From assembly GCA_009783975.1 (NCBI GenBank), contig WRCL01000019.1, positions 1 through 12,524 on the forward strand: a DNA stretch of 12,524 bases, written 5' to 3'. Made by a program: the position numbers and the translations under genes. Below, one piece after another: positions 5,709-12,524 of this stretch; position 1 is the first letter of the stretch, and every line of letters starts with the position of its first letter. The notes beneath the pieces were generated by a model. The model was not told the origin of the DNA, ran no database searches, and saw only the letters and a list, made by a program, of their open reading frames with translations. The DNA is from Micrococcales bacterium. Its GTDB lineage: Bacteria; Actinomycetota; Actinomycetes; Actinomycetales; Cellulomonadaceae.

Positions 5709-8357
5709 ATGAGCGTCGGTGCTGGTGGGGTCCGCTTGGGGCTGCGTTGGCGCTGGTGGCTGTGGGGTGGGTGGGCACTGTTGGCGGGTGGGGCCGCAGC
5801 GGCGTGGGTGGCGAGCTCAGAGTCGGCGAAGACCGTCGTTGTGCTGTGGACCTCGATGCCGCTGGCGGTGCTGGCGCTGGCGCTCGCAGTGGTGCCGTTG
5901 GTCGGGCGGGTGCGGCCCGAGGCGCCGGGCGGGCTGGTGCGGGTGCTCGTGGGCAACCCGCCGCGTCGACCCCCGGCGTTCCAGCCGCGCAGGCGCTACC
6001 GCGAGCGGATCGACGCGGCGTGGGGCAGCTCGGCAACAGTGGTGCTGTCGCACACGCAGGTGCTGCACGGCGACGGTGGGGTGGGTAAGTCCCAGCTCGC
6101 CAGGGAGTGCTACGAGGGGTCCGACGCGCAGGTCAAGGTGTGGGTCGACGCGTCGAGCATCGACGGGATCGTCACCGCGTGCTCGCGGGCGGCGACGGCG
6201 GTCGGCCGTGAGCACATGGGGGTGGACGCCGCCGAGACCAACGCCGTGGTGCTCGCCGAGGCGTTCAGGCAGTGGCTGCGGACCGCGACGTCGTGGCTGG
6301 TGGTCTTCGACGACCTGGACGTCGAACCGGACGCCCTGGAACGCTGGTGGCCGTCGGGTCCGGGCCAGGTCCTGGTCACCACGCGCCGCGACGACATCGG
6401 GTACGAGGTGTTCTTCCGCGTCGACGACGTCGTCGACCTTGACGTGTTCAGCGCAGACGAAGCGGAGACCTACGTCGCCGAACGGCTCGCCCCGTACACC
6501 GCCACGATGCCCGCCGGCGCCCTCGACGAGGTCGGCGCCCTGGTCCAGGCCCTGGGCTACCACCCTGTGGCGCTCAACCAGGCGACCGCTGTGGCCATCG
6601 ACGAAAAGCTCACCACTGCGGGCTACCTCGCCCGGTTCTGCGACCGCACCCGGACCTTGTCCGACGTGCTCGCCCAAGCCGATATCGCCTACGACCGCCG
6701 CACCGTCGCCGCGACCTGGTCCATCGCCTTGGACCGCGCCGCGACCCACTGTGACCATGCCGGCGCGATGGCCGTCTTGGTCTCGGTGGCCCACCCCACC
6801 GCCACGCCGCGCTGCTTGTTCACCACCGCCGCGGCCCGCCGGTACCTGTGCGACCACGGCGAGCCGGACGCCGACGCGGCGTTACGTGCGCTGGAACGGG
6901 TCGCCCTGGTCCGTCTTGGCCCGCAGGCGTGGGACCCGGTCGCTGTGCACGCCCTGGCCCAGCGCGCGATCGGCGACCTGGCCGCTGACCGGTCCGGCGC
7001 CATCGTCGCGCTGGCCGACGCTGCCGTCGACGTGTGGCCTGACAGCAACCTCGACCTGGTCGAAGGCCCACAGCTGCGCAGCGTCGTGGAGCACCTGTGG
7101 TCGGTGGGCGAACCGGCGCTCCTGGCTGACGGGATCCACGCTGCGCTGTTCCGCGCGGGGCGGTCGGTCGCGCAGAGCGGCGCTGTGAAGGAGGCGGTGG
7201 TCTACCACAAGGCCCTGCTCGTGGCGTCACGACGTGCGATGGGACCCGACCACCGCGACACCCTGCGCGCCTGGAACCACTTCGCCTGGTGGCTGGGCGA
7301 GACCGGTGACACGTTCGGGGCGGTGCGCGAGCTTGAGCAGCTGTTGACCGAGTACCGCGGGACGCACGGCGACGACCACCACGACATCATGCTCGCCCGC
7401 AACGAGCTCGCGTACTACCTCGCCGAGGCAGGCGACGTGCGCAACGCCGTGGAGTTTCTCGACACGGTCCTGGCCGACCGGGTGCGCACCCTCGGGCCCG
7501 ACGACCCCGAGACGCTGGTCACACGGTCGTACCACGCGCGGTTGCGCGGCAAGGCCGGCGACGCGCTCGGTGCGGTGCACGAGCTGGAGCAGGTGCTCGC
7601 CGCCACCATCGCCGTCCTGGGGCCCGACCACCCCAGGACGCTGTCGGTGCGTCAGCACGCAGCCGAGCTCCGTGCCAAGTCCGGTGACGTCCCGCGCGCG
7701 CTGCGTGACCTTCAGGCGGTGCGCGCTGACCGGGTACGGGTGCTCGGGCGCGACCACCCCGGAACCTTGAAGACCCGGCGGAGCATCGCCCGGTGGCACG
7801 GAGAGGCCGGCGACCTGGCCCGCGCGGTGCCAGAGATGGAAGCAGTCCTGGCCGACACGGTCCGTATCATGGGCAAAGACCATCCTGCGACCTTGAAGAC
7901 CCGCGGGATCCTCGCAGGGTGGCGCGGCCGCGCTGGGGACCCGGCCGCGGCCGTGCGCGAGCTTGATGGGCTGCTCGCCGACAGCACGCGCGTGTTCGGC
8001 CGCGACCACCCCGAGATCCTCACCACCCGGCACCATCTGGCTTGGTGGACCGGTGAGGCCGGTGACCCCGCGGGGGCTGTGCGTGAGCTGGCCGACGTCC
8101 TGCGCGACGCCGTCGACGTGTTCGGACGCGACCACCGCGAAACCTTGACGATCCGCTACCGCCTCGCCTGGTGGACCGGTGAGGCCGGCGACGCCCCCAC
8201 CGCCGTCGACCAGCTGTGGAGCGTCCTGGCCGACCGCCTGCACGTCCTGGGCGGCACAGACCCGCAGACCACCGCCACCCGCGAGGCCATCACGCACTGG
8301 TCAGCGACGGCGTGCCGCGACCATCGAGGTCAACGGTTCGCGTCGAGGTCAACGTAA
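5709..8357 (+). CDS. membrane-anchored STAND NTPase (2 TM, NB-ARC, TPR repeats)
   Basis: 882 residues. Two hydrophobic helices lie at about 14-36 and 43-66, so the N-terminus is probably a membrane hairpin. NB-ARC-type NTPase about 95-345: P-loop GDGGVGKS (121-128), Walker B WLVVFDDLD (196-204), sensor-like VLVTTRR (221-227) and GYHPVAL (283-289). A helical region to about 490 is followed by TPRs of the kinesin-light-chain/TPR_10-12 type. The motif [LMF]GxDHPxTL recurs nine times at exactly 42 residues (511, 553, 595, 637, 679, 721, 763, 805, 847), alternating with AWWxGEAGD-like segments. STAND proteins are NTP-driven switches in which the repeats sense a ligand and release an N-terminal effector; here the only visible effector candidate is the TM hairpin. 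No TIR, nuclease or protease domain is visible. The last eleven residues and the first base of the stop codon lie inside palindrome copy B. A defence or signalling role is inferred, not shown. Confidence 0.9.
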   Translation: MSVGAGGVRLGLRWRWWLWGGWALLAGGAAAAWVASSESAKTVVVLWTSMPLAVLALALAVVPLVGRVRPEAPGGLVRVLVGNPPRRPPAFQPRRRYRERIDAAWGSSATVVLSHTQVLHGDGGVGKSQLARECYEGSDAQVKVWVDASSIDGIVTACSRAATAVGREHMGVDAAETNAVVLAEAFRQWLRTATSWLVVFDDLDVEPDALERWWPSGPGQVLVTTRRDDIGYEVFFRVDDVVDLDVFSADEAETYVAERLAPYTATMPAGALDEVGALVQALGYHPVALNQATAVAIDEKLTTAGYLARFCDRTRTLSDVLAQADIAYDRRTVAATWSIALDRAATHCDHAGAMAVLVSVAHPTATPRCLFTTAAARRYLCDHGEPDADAALRALERVALVRLGPQAWDPVAVHALAQRAIGDLAADRSGAIVALADAAVDVWPDSNLDLVEGPQLRSVVEHLWSVGEPALLADGIHAALFRAGRSVAQSGAVKEAVVYHKALLVASRRAMGPDHRDTLRAWNHFAWWLGETGDTFGAVRELEQLLTEYRGTHGDDHHDIMLARNELAYYLAEAGDVRNAVEFLDTVLADRVRTLGPDDPETLVTRSYHARLRGKAGDALGAVHELEQVLAATIAVLGPDHPRTLSVRQHAAELRAKSGDVPRALRDLQAVRADRVRVLGRDHPGTLKTRRSIARWHGEAGDLARAVPEMEAVLADTVRIMGKDHPATLKTRGILAGWRGRAGDPAAAVRELDGLLADSTRVFGRDHPEILTTRHHLAWWTGEAGDPAGAVRELADVLRDAVDVFGRDHRETLTIRYRLAWWTGEAGDAPTAVDQLWSVLADRLHVLGGTDPQTTATREAITHWSATACRDHRGQRFASRST

Positions 8358-8395
8358 AGACACGTTGACCTCGACGCGAACCGTTGACCTCGATG
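8322..8395. repeat. large palindromic repeat, copy B (perfect)
   Basis: Arms 8322-8355 and 8362-8395 are perfect 34-base reverse complements around a different 6-base loop (AAAGAC). The left arm is identical to copy A's, and the right arm differs from A's by one base. Short flanks also match (AC before; GATGCnTCAC at the right). The left arm is translated as the end of the STAND protein, and the stop codon TAA spans arm and loop. It sits between two convergent genes and could act as a bidirectional terminator, though no T-run follows it. Confidence 0.95.
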
Positions 8396-8428
8396 CCTCA
8401 CTTGTCTGCGCGTGGAGGGTGGTCGCAA

Positions 8429-8449
8429 TGACCCCGGGTGACGGGGTCA
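8429..8449 (-). terminator. hairpin at the flotillin stop codon
   Basis: TGACCCCG (8429-8436) pairs with CGGGGTCA (8442-8449) around a 5-base loop. On the minus strand the flotillin stop TGA opens the stem. No T-tract follows, so this is a terminator-like hairpin without the classical tail. Together with palindrome B it separates the convergent transcripts. Confidence 0.5.
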
Positions 8450-9898
8450 GGCTTGCTGTGTGGGGGCTGGGGCGGCGGCGGTTCCGGCGTTGCGGAGCAG
8501 GGCTGACAGGTCCAGGCCGGTGAGGCTGTGCAGGACGCCGGGAAGCTCACCTGCGACCTGGGAGACGGTCTTGGTGACGGCTGAGGCGCCGTCGGTCGAC
8601 ACGACAGTGAGGTGGTCGATCGCACCCAGGGGGGTGGCGATCGCTTTGGCGATCTCAGGCAGGCGGGCGATGATCTCGGTGGCCAGGGCCGCGTCGCCAT
8701 ACTTCTTCAGGGCTTCGGCTTTGGCGTCGGTCGCGGTCGCCTCGGCCAGGCCCTCGGCGGCGATGGCGGCGGCGCGGGCTTCACCCTCGGCTTTGATACC
8801 GGCGGCCTGGGCGACCTGGCGGTCACGGTCGGCGATACCAGCCAGGCGGACCGCGGCGGCTGCGGCTTCGGCGTCCTGGACGGCGGCGACCTTGTTGGCC
8901 TCGGCGACCTTCTGGCGTTTGTAGGCCTCGGCTTCGGTGGCGGCGTTCGCGGCGTCGCGGCGGGCCTGTGCTTCTTGGACCGCGGCGTACGCGTCAGCCT
9001 CGGCGGGTTTGCGGATCTCGATGTCCAGGCGCTCTTGTTCGACGCGGGCCTTCTCGACCAGGGCCTCGCGCTCCTCGGCGGCGACGAGGCGGTCCTGCTC
9101 GGCTTTGGCGAGCTGGCCGGCGGCGTTCGCCTCGGCGTCGGCGCGGTCAGTCTCGGCCTTGATCGCGGCTTGTTTCAGGGCCAGGGCCTTGCGGCGCTCG
9201 GCGACCTGCTCGGTGGCCTCGATACGGGCGAACTCGGCAGCGCGGGCAGTCTCAGCCTCTTTGATCTCGGCGTACTGGCGGGCCAGGGCGGCTTCGCCGC
9301 GGCCCAGGTCGGCCAGGTATGTCGTGCCGGGGGTGGAGATGTCAGAGATGTTCAGCAGGTCAACCTGCAGGCCCTGCTCGGCCAGGTCGACCTTCGTCGC
9401 CTCGACGACACCCTCAGACAGCGCGGTGCGGTTGGAGATGATCTCCTGCACCGGCATGTTGCCGATGATCGAGCGCAGCGACCCTTCCAAGGACTGCTGG
9501 ATGATCTGGTTCAACGACGCCTGCTGGCTCAAGAAACGCTGGGCGGCGCGCCGCACGCCCTCAGTGGTGCCCGAGACCTTGAAGTTCACCGACGCCTGGA
9601 TCGCGAGCTTGATGAAGTTCTTGTCCACGCCCTCGACGCTGATGGCGATCTGGCGCTGCTCCAGCGACACGGCGAACCCCTGCTGGATGACCGGCCAGAC
9701 GAACGTGCGCCCACCGATGACGACTTTCTGCCCGCCGTCCTCAGTCTCACGTTCGCGGGCCCCGCGCCCGACGATCACCAGGGCCTGGTTCGGCGGCACA
9801 CGTTTGATCCGGCTGGCGATAAACCCGCCGAGGGCCAGCACGACGACGAACAGCACGACGACCGCAGCGATGATGACGGTGTCAGAGTATGAATCCAC
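8447..9898 (-). CDS. flotillin-family SPFH/band 7 membrane scaffold protein
   Basis: 483 residues, near the usual size for bacterial flotillins (FloT/YuaG). An N-terminal membrane helix (about 7-29) is followed by the SPFH/PHB domain (about 33-195: VPPNQALVIVGRG, TFVWPVIQQGFAVSLEQRQI, NMPVQEIISNR, GLQVDLLNISDI). A long alanine/glutamate-rich coiled coil (about 200-400) has the family's EA-repeat character. The end is ATPLGAIDHLTVVS followed by a short Ala/Pro/Gln tail. Flotillins oligomerise on the inner face of the membrane and organise functional microdomains. GTG 9898 is used; a purine-rich AAGGAAAGAG lies upstream (9905-9914). The gene lies 36 bases after the nfeD-like gene on the same strand, the usual arrangement for this pair. 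Confidence 0.96.
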   Translation of the reverse strand: MDSYSDTVIIAAVVVLFVVVLALGGFIASRIKRVPPNQALVIVGRGARERETEDGGQKVVIGGRTFVWPVIQQGFAVSLEQRQIAISVEGVDKNFIKLAIQASVNFKVSGTTEGVRRAAQRFLSQQASLNQIIQQSLEGSLRSIIGNMPVQEIISNRTALSEGVVEATKVDLAEQGLQVDLLNISDISTPGTTYLADLGRGEAALARQYAEIKEAETARAAEFARIEATEQVAERRKALALKQAAIKAETDRADAEANAAGQLAKAEQDRLVAAEEREALVEKARVEQERLDIEIRKPAEADAYAAVQEAQARRDAANAATEAEAYKRQKVAEANKVAAVQDAEAAAAAVRLAGIADRDRQVAQAAGIKAEGEARAAAIAAEGLAEATATDAKAEALKKYGDAALATEIIARLPEIAKAIATPLGAIDHLTVVSTDGASAVTKTVSQVAGELPGVLHSLTGLDLSALLRNAGTAAAPAPTQQA

Positions 9899-9934
9899 GT
9901 GCGTCTCTTTCCTTGGTTGGTCTCAGGTGTGGTC

Positions 9935-10435
9935 TCAACGAGGCGGTTCGTCCACGTCACCAGGCACGTCCACCGGGTCGGCCTGCGTGACCTTGACCCG
10001 GGCCCCTTGCACGTCGACGACGTGCACACGAGTTCCGGCGGCGATCTGGTAGTCGGCGAACGCCATCCGGGTCTCCATCTCGTGGGGGCCGTCAAGGCTG
10101 ACCTCGCCGGCTGCCGCGGTGATGGTCGAACGGGCCGTGCCGTACAGCCCGAGCGGCGACGGCGGGGTCCCGTCGTCGGAGCGGGACAAGGCCCGCAACG
10201 CGACAGGGACCGCGACGATCACCGCGAGGCCGAAGACGGCCGAGAAGACGTACGCGAGCACCACCGGTTTGTTGCTGGCGGTGACGATGGCGCCAACAGC
10301 GCCGAACACAGCCATCCCCGCACCAAGCCCTGCACCGGTGAGCGCACCGTCGAGCAGGTCGACCACGTCGCCGAACGCCAGTGAGGCGAACAGCAGCACC
10401 AGGCCGACCGTCCCGACGACGATGAACGGAACCAT
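9935..10435 (-). CDS. NfeD-family membrane protein (short form)
   Basis: 166 residues. Three hydrophobic segments lie at about 3-25, 36-53 and 57-80, followed by a small beta-rich domain (about 95-155; GLYGTARSTI, GARVKVTQADP) that fits the C-terminal OB-fold of NfeD proteins. It lacks the N-terminal ClpP-like protease part of long NfeD proteins, so it is the short form that accompanies flotillins and is thought to help assemble or regulate them. ATG 10435 is chosen because TAGGCT ends seven bases before it; the frame is open further upstream to 10627, but that sequence is non-hydrophobic and crosses the promoter. It leads the operon with the flotillin gene and is divergent from the antiporter gene. 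Confidence 0.87.
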   Translation of the reverse strand: MVPFIVVGTVGLVLLFASLAFGDVVDLLDGALTGAGLGAGMAVFGAVGAIVTASNKPVVLAYVFSAVFGLAVIVAVPVALRALSRSDDGTPPSPLGLYGTARSTITAAAGEVSLDGPHEMETRMAFADYQIAAGTRVHVVDVQGARVKVTQADPVDVPGDVDEPPR

Positions 10436-10442
10436 AGGCCGC

Positions 10443-10448
10443 AGCCTA
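10443..10448 (-). promoter_or_regulatory. -10 box (TAGGCT) for the nfeD-flotillin operon
   Basis: TAGGCT, then seven bases, then ATG 10435, so the message would be leaderless or have a one-base leader. The perfect 12-bp palindrome GTCCGGCCGGAC (10465-10476) lies about 17 bases upstream, in the -35 zone, where a regulator could bind. Confidence 0.45.
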
Positions 10449-10464
10449 CCGCTCATCACCGACA

Positions 10465-10529
10465 GTCCGGCCGGACCTGGTGTCGTGCTGTGCCCCCGGT
10501 TGTGTCGCGTTGCGCCCCGCGTGACGCAA
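10465..10529. promoter_or_regulatory. two palindromes in the nfeD/antiporter divergent gap
   Basis: GTCCGGCCGGAC (10465-10476) is a perfect 12-bp palindrome. TTGCG...CGCAA (10510-10529) is an imperfect 20-bp palindrome, matching itself at 16 of 20 positions. Both lie upstream of the nfeD promoter within a 241-base gap and are operator-like in size. Short GC-rich palindromes are common by chance in this composition, so the call is tentative. Confidence 0.25.
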
Positions 10530-10664
10530 TTGGTCAGATGCGGTATTCGACGGTTTTGTTCCCACCCCCCGGCGGTGTGTGCGCCGGCGCCCGGGCCGTG
10601 CCACCTGCCCAGGCGCGGCGCGCGCACCAGGGGCCGGTCCTGGGTCGATCACCTGGGAGGTCCG

Positions 10665-10670
10665 TACACT
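10665..10670 (+). promoter_or_regulatory. -10 box (TACACT) for the antiporter gene, leaderless arrangement
   Basis: TACACT, then exactly six bases, then GTG 10677. GGGAGG (10655-10660) lies too far upstream (16 bases) to serve that GTG and would not be in the transcript. This box therefore fixes the start. Confidence 0.55.
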
Positions 10671-10676
10671 ACGGGC

Positions 10677-12431
10677 GTGGAAACTGCCCTGCCCCTCATC
10701 GTCATCGGTGTGCTCGTGACAGTTGCCGTCACCGCGTTCGCCCCCAAGATCAGGTTCGCCGGCCCCCTGGCGCTCGTCGTCGTGGGGATCGGGGTGTCGA
10801 TGACGCCGTGGTGGCACGACCTGTTCGTCAACGGGTTCGAGGTCGAACCTGAGATCGTCCTGCAGCTGATCTTGCCGCCGCTGCTGTACGCCACAGCCGT
10901 GTCGATGCCGACGATGGACTTCCGGCGGAACCTGTGGATCATCTCGGGGATGGCCGTCATCCTCGTTGTGGTCTCGGCTGTTGCGGTCGGGGTGCTGCTG
11001 CACATGATCTTGGGGGTGCACCTGGCGCTGGGGATCGCTGTGGGTGCGGTCGTCAGCCCGACCGACGCCGTGGCGACGACGATCGTGAGGAAGGCGGGGC
11101 TGTCACCAAGGGTCGTCACAGTGCTCGAGGGCGAAGCCCTGCTCAACGACGCCACCGCCCTGGTGCTGCTGCGCAGCGCCAAAGGCGTCGTGGCGACCCT
11201 TGGTGTCGCCGCTGCTGTGACGACGACCGGCGACCAGGTCAGCCTCGGCGGGGTCGCCCGGGACTTCGCCTGGGCGGTCGCGGTCGCGGTCGTCATCGGG
11301 TGGGTCGTGGGCCGGCTCAACCTGTTCGCCCGGGCGTGGTTGTCCAACCCGTCGAAATCCGTCGCCGTGTCGTTGGCGACGCCGTTCGTCGCCGCTGTGC
11401 CCACCGAGCACTTCAACGGGTCAGGCCTTGTCGCGGCGGTCGTCGCCGGGCTGGTCATCGGGTACGGGTCGCCGCGGTCGCTGTCAGCCGACGAACGCCT
11501 GACAGAAAAAGCCGTGTGGGGGACGGTCAACCTCCTGCTCGAAGGCGGCATCTTCTTGCTCATGGGCCTGCAGGCCGCCGCGTTGGTCGAGCACGTCGAC
11601 GAAGCCCACGAGTCGGCGTGGCTGGCGGTGGAGATCGCCGCCCTGGTCGCCCTGGTCATCATGGTCATCCGCTCGGCGTTCATCGCCCCGGCGCTGTGGG
11701 CTCTGGACCGGCGCCGCCGACGTGGTGGCACCCGCGAACGCCTCGCCGCCTTGCAGCAGCTCGTCGACGACGACGTCCTGCGCCGCGCGTCGCAGGCGCT
11801 GCCCGGGCACGACCGCCGCCAGCAGCGGGCCAAGATCCGCATCGCCCGGCGCACCGCCGACCTGGACTACCTGGCCGACCAGCACCTGGGCCCCAAAGAA
11901 GGGGTCGTGCTGGTGTGGGCGGGGATGCGCGGGGCGATCACCCTGGCCGCAGCCCAGACCCTTCCGATGGGTGCGGAGAACCGGTCGCTGCTCGTGCTCA
12001 TCGCGTTCGTCGTCGCTGTGGGAACCCTGCTCGTCCAAGGCGCGACCCTGCCGTACCTCGTGCGCTGGCTCAACCTCGACGTGCCCACCGACAACGGTGA
12101 CGAGCGTCGTGCCCTGCGCGCCGACCTCACCGCCGCCCGGATGGCACGCCTGGAGTCGCCGGACCTCAAACGTCCCAACGGCCAACCGTTCGACGCCGAC
12201 ATGCTCGACCATTTCCGCATCGAGCTCGAACAGCTCCACGAGCACCTTCTCGAACCCACCGCAGAGTCACGCGCCTGGCGCGCCCAGTTCCGCGAGCTGC
12301 GCCAGATCCTCATCAAAGCCCAGCGCACCGAGCTCGTCCGCCAGCGCAACCTCGGCACCTACCAGTCCGAGCTGCTCGACGAGGCCCTCGACCAGCTCGA
12401 CGCGGACCAGCTTGGGCTCGACATGCACTAG
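10677..12431 (+). CDS. CPA1-family cation/proton antiporter (Na+/H+ exchanger type)
   Basis: 584 residues with about twelve hydrophobic segments in 1-465. Family motifs are visible: SPTDAVA (127-133), EGEALLNDATALVL (151-164, with the ion-site Asn157-Asp158), and WAGMRGAITLA (414-424, with Arg418). These match the CPA1 exchangers that swap Na+ or K+ for protons across the cytoplasmic membrane. A hydrophilic, arginine-rich insertion (about 344-405) precedes the last two helices. The C-terminal about 115 residues are cytoplasmic and helical, probably regulatory. GTG 10677 follows the TACACT box; the open frame extends far upstream but crosses the divergent nfeD gene and has no transporter character there. 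Ion preference cannot be read from sequence. Confidence 0.94.
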   Translation: METALPLIVIGVLVTVAVTAFAPKIRFAGPLALVVVGIGVSMTPWWHDLFVNGFEVEPEIVLQLILPPLLYATAVSMPTMDFRRNLWIISGMAVILVVVSAVAVGVLLHMILGVHLALGIAVGAVVSPTDAVATTIVRKAGLSPRVVTVLEGEALLNDATALVLLRSAKGVVATLGVAAAVTTTGDQVSLGGVARDFAWAVAVAVVIGWVVGRLNLFARAWLSNPSKSVAVSLATPFVAAVPTEHFNGSGLVAAVVAGLVIGYGSPRSLSADERLTEKAVWGTVNLLLEGGIFLLMGLQAAALVEHVDEAHESAWLAVEIAALVALVIMVIRSAFIAPALWALDRRRRRGGTRERLAALQQLVDDDVLRRASQALPGHDRRQQRAKIRIARRTADLDYLADQHLGPKEGVVLVWAGMRGAITLAAAQTLPMGAENRSLLVLIAFVVAVGTLLVQGATLPYLVRWLNLDVPTDNGDERRALRADLTAARMARLESPDLKRPNGQPFDADMLDHFRIELEQLHEHLLEPTAESRAWRAQFRELRQILIKAQRTELVRQRNLGTYQSELLDEALDQLDADQLGLDMH

Positions 12432-12438
12432 GGGGGGT

Positions 12439-12505
12439 GGGCGGTTGAGCCTTCTGCTTGGGTCGGGCGGGGGGCGGGTGAGCCTTCCTGCTTGGGTCGG
12501 GCCCG
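12439..12505. repeat. G-rich imperfect tandem repeat after the antiporter gene
   Basis: Two units of 33-34 bases (from 12439 and 12472) share TGAGCCTT and TGCTTGGGTCGGGC; the second has one extra C. The G-runs at 12460-12478 (GGG, GGG, GGGGGG, GGG with loops of 2, 1 and 1) fit a G-quadruplex pattern. It lies just downstream of the stop codon and may affect termination. No hairpin with a T-run is visible up to the window edge. Confidence 0.6.
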
Positions 12506-12524
12506 GCGGGGGGCACCAGTTCTG

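Noticed and set aside
5709..6700. TIR, nuclease or protease effector on the STAND protein
   Set aside because: Residues 1-95 hold only two hydrophobic helices and a short basic linker before the P-loop domain; no catalytic motif is visible.
5576..8395. CRISPR array or integron attC sites
   Set aside because: There are only two full palindromes about 2.7 kb apart, with no regular spacers, no cas genes and no integrase in view.
8612..9892. Plus-strand glycine/leucine-rich frame opposite the flotillin gene
   Set aside because: It mirrors the Ala/Glu coiled-coil codons of flotillin and shows no family signature.
10119..10676. N-terminal extension of the antiporter frame by 186 codons
   Set aside because: It runs antisense through the NfeD gene and across the divergent promoter region; the membrane protein and the -10 box both point to GTG 10677.
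10677..12431. Specific assignment as NhaP or as a K+/H+ exchanger
   Set aside because: The CPA1 motifs are shared by both, and ion preference cannot be decided from the visible residues.

Overview
The window is very GC-rich with strong G/C at third codon positions, GTG starts and promoters made mainly of TAnnnT -10 boxes. It also has a SpoIIE-type PP2C with PAS and GAF sensors, an NB-ARC/TPR protein built from 42-residue repeats, and an NfeD-flotillin pair. Together these suggest a high-GC Gram-positive actinobacterium. Cellulomonadaceae or other Micrococcales is my guess, not something the sequence proves.

Layout. (1) Bases 1-2556, minus strand: two tandem, partly paralogous signalling genes. 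One is a PAS(LOV-like)-GAF-PP2C phosphatase; the other is a GAF protein cut by the window's left edge. (2) 2682-4139, minus strand: an MFS exporter. (3) 4140-8446: an accessory-looking block. It holds a degenerate palindrome (4176-4249), a RhuM-family gene on the minus strand whose 3' end is frameshifted by a 7-bp tandem duplication, a near-perfect 34-bp-arm palindrome (5576-5649), a plus-strand 882-residue membrane-anchored STAND NTPase (two TM helices, NB-ARC, nine phased TPR motifs), and a perfect second copy of the palindrome (8322-8395). That last copy encodes the final residues of the STAND protein. (4) 8447-10435, minus strand: an nfeD-flotillin operon. (5) 10677-12431, plus strand: a CPA1-type cation/proton antiporter, followed by a G-rich direct repeat.

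How the genes fit together. The NfeD-flotillin pair is a known membrane-microdomain unit. The PAS/GAF phosphatase probably feeds a partner-switching (anti-sigma antagonist) pathway. The antiporter and MFS carrier are ordinary membrane transport genes. The least ordinary part is the RhuM/STAND pair. The two genes are divergent, with a large palindrome about midway between their starts and related palindromes at the outer ends. I infer, without proof, that these are accessory and possibly defence-related cassettes bounded by a palindromic repeat family.

Several genes (MFS, STAND, NfeD, antiporter) have a TAnnnT box 6-7 nt before the start codon, which suggests leaderless transcripts. I saw no tRNA, rRNA, CRISPR array, transposase or integrase.
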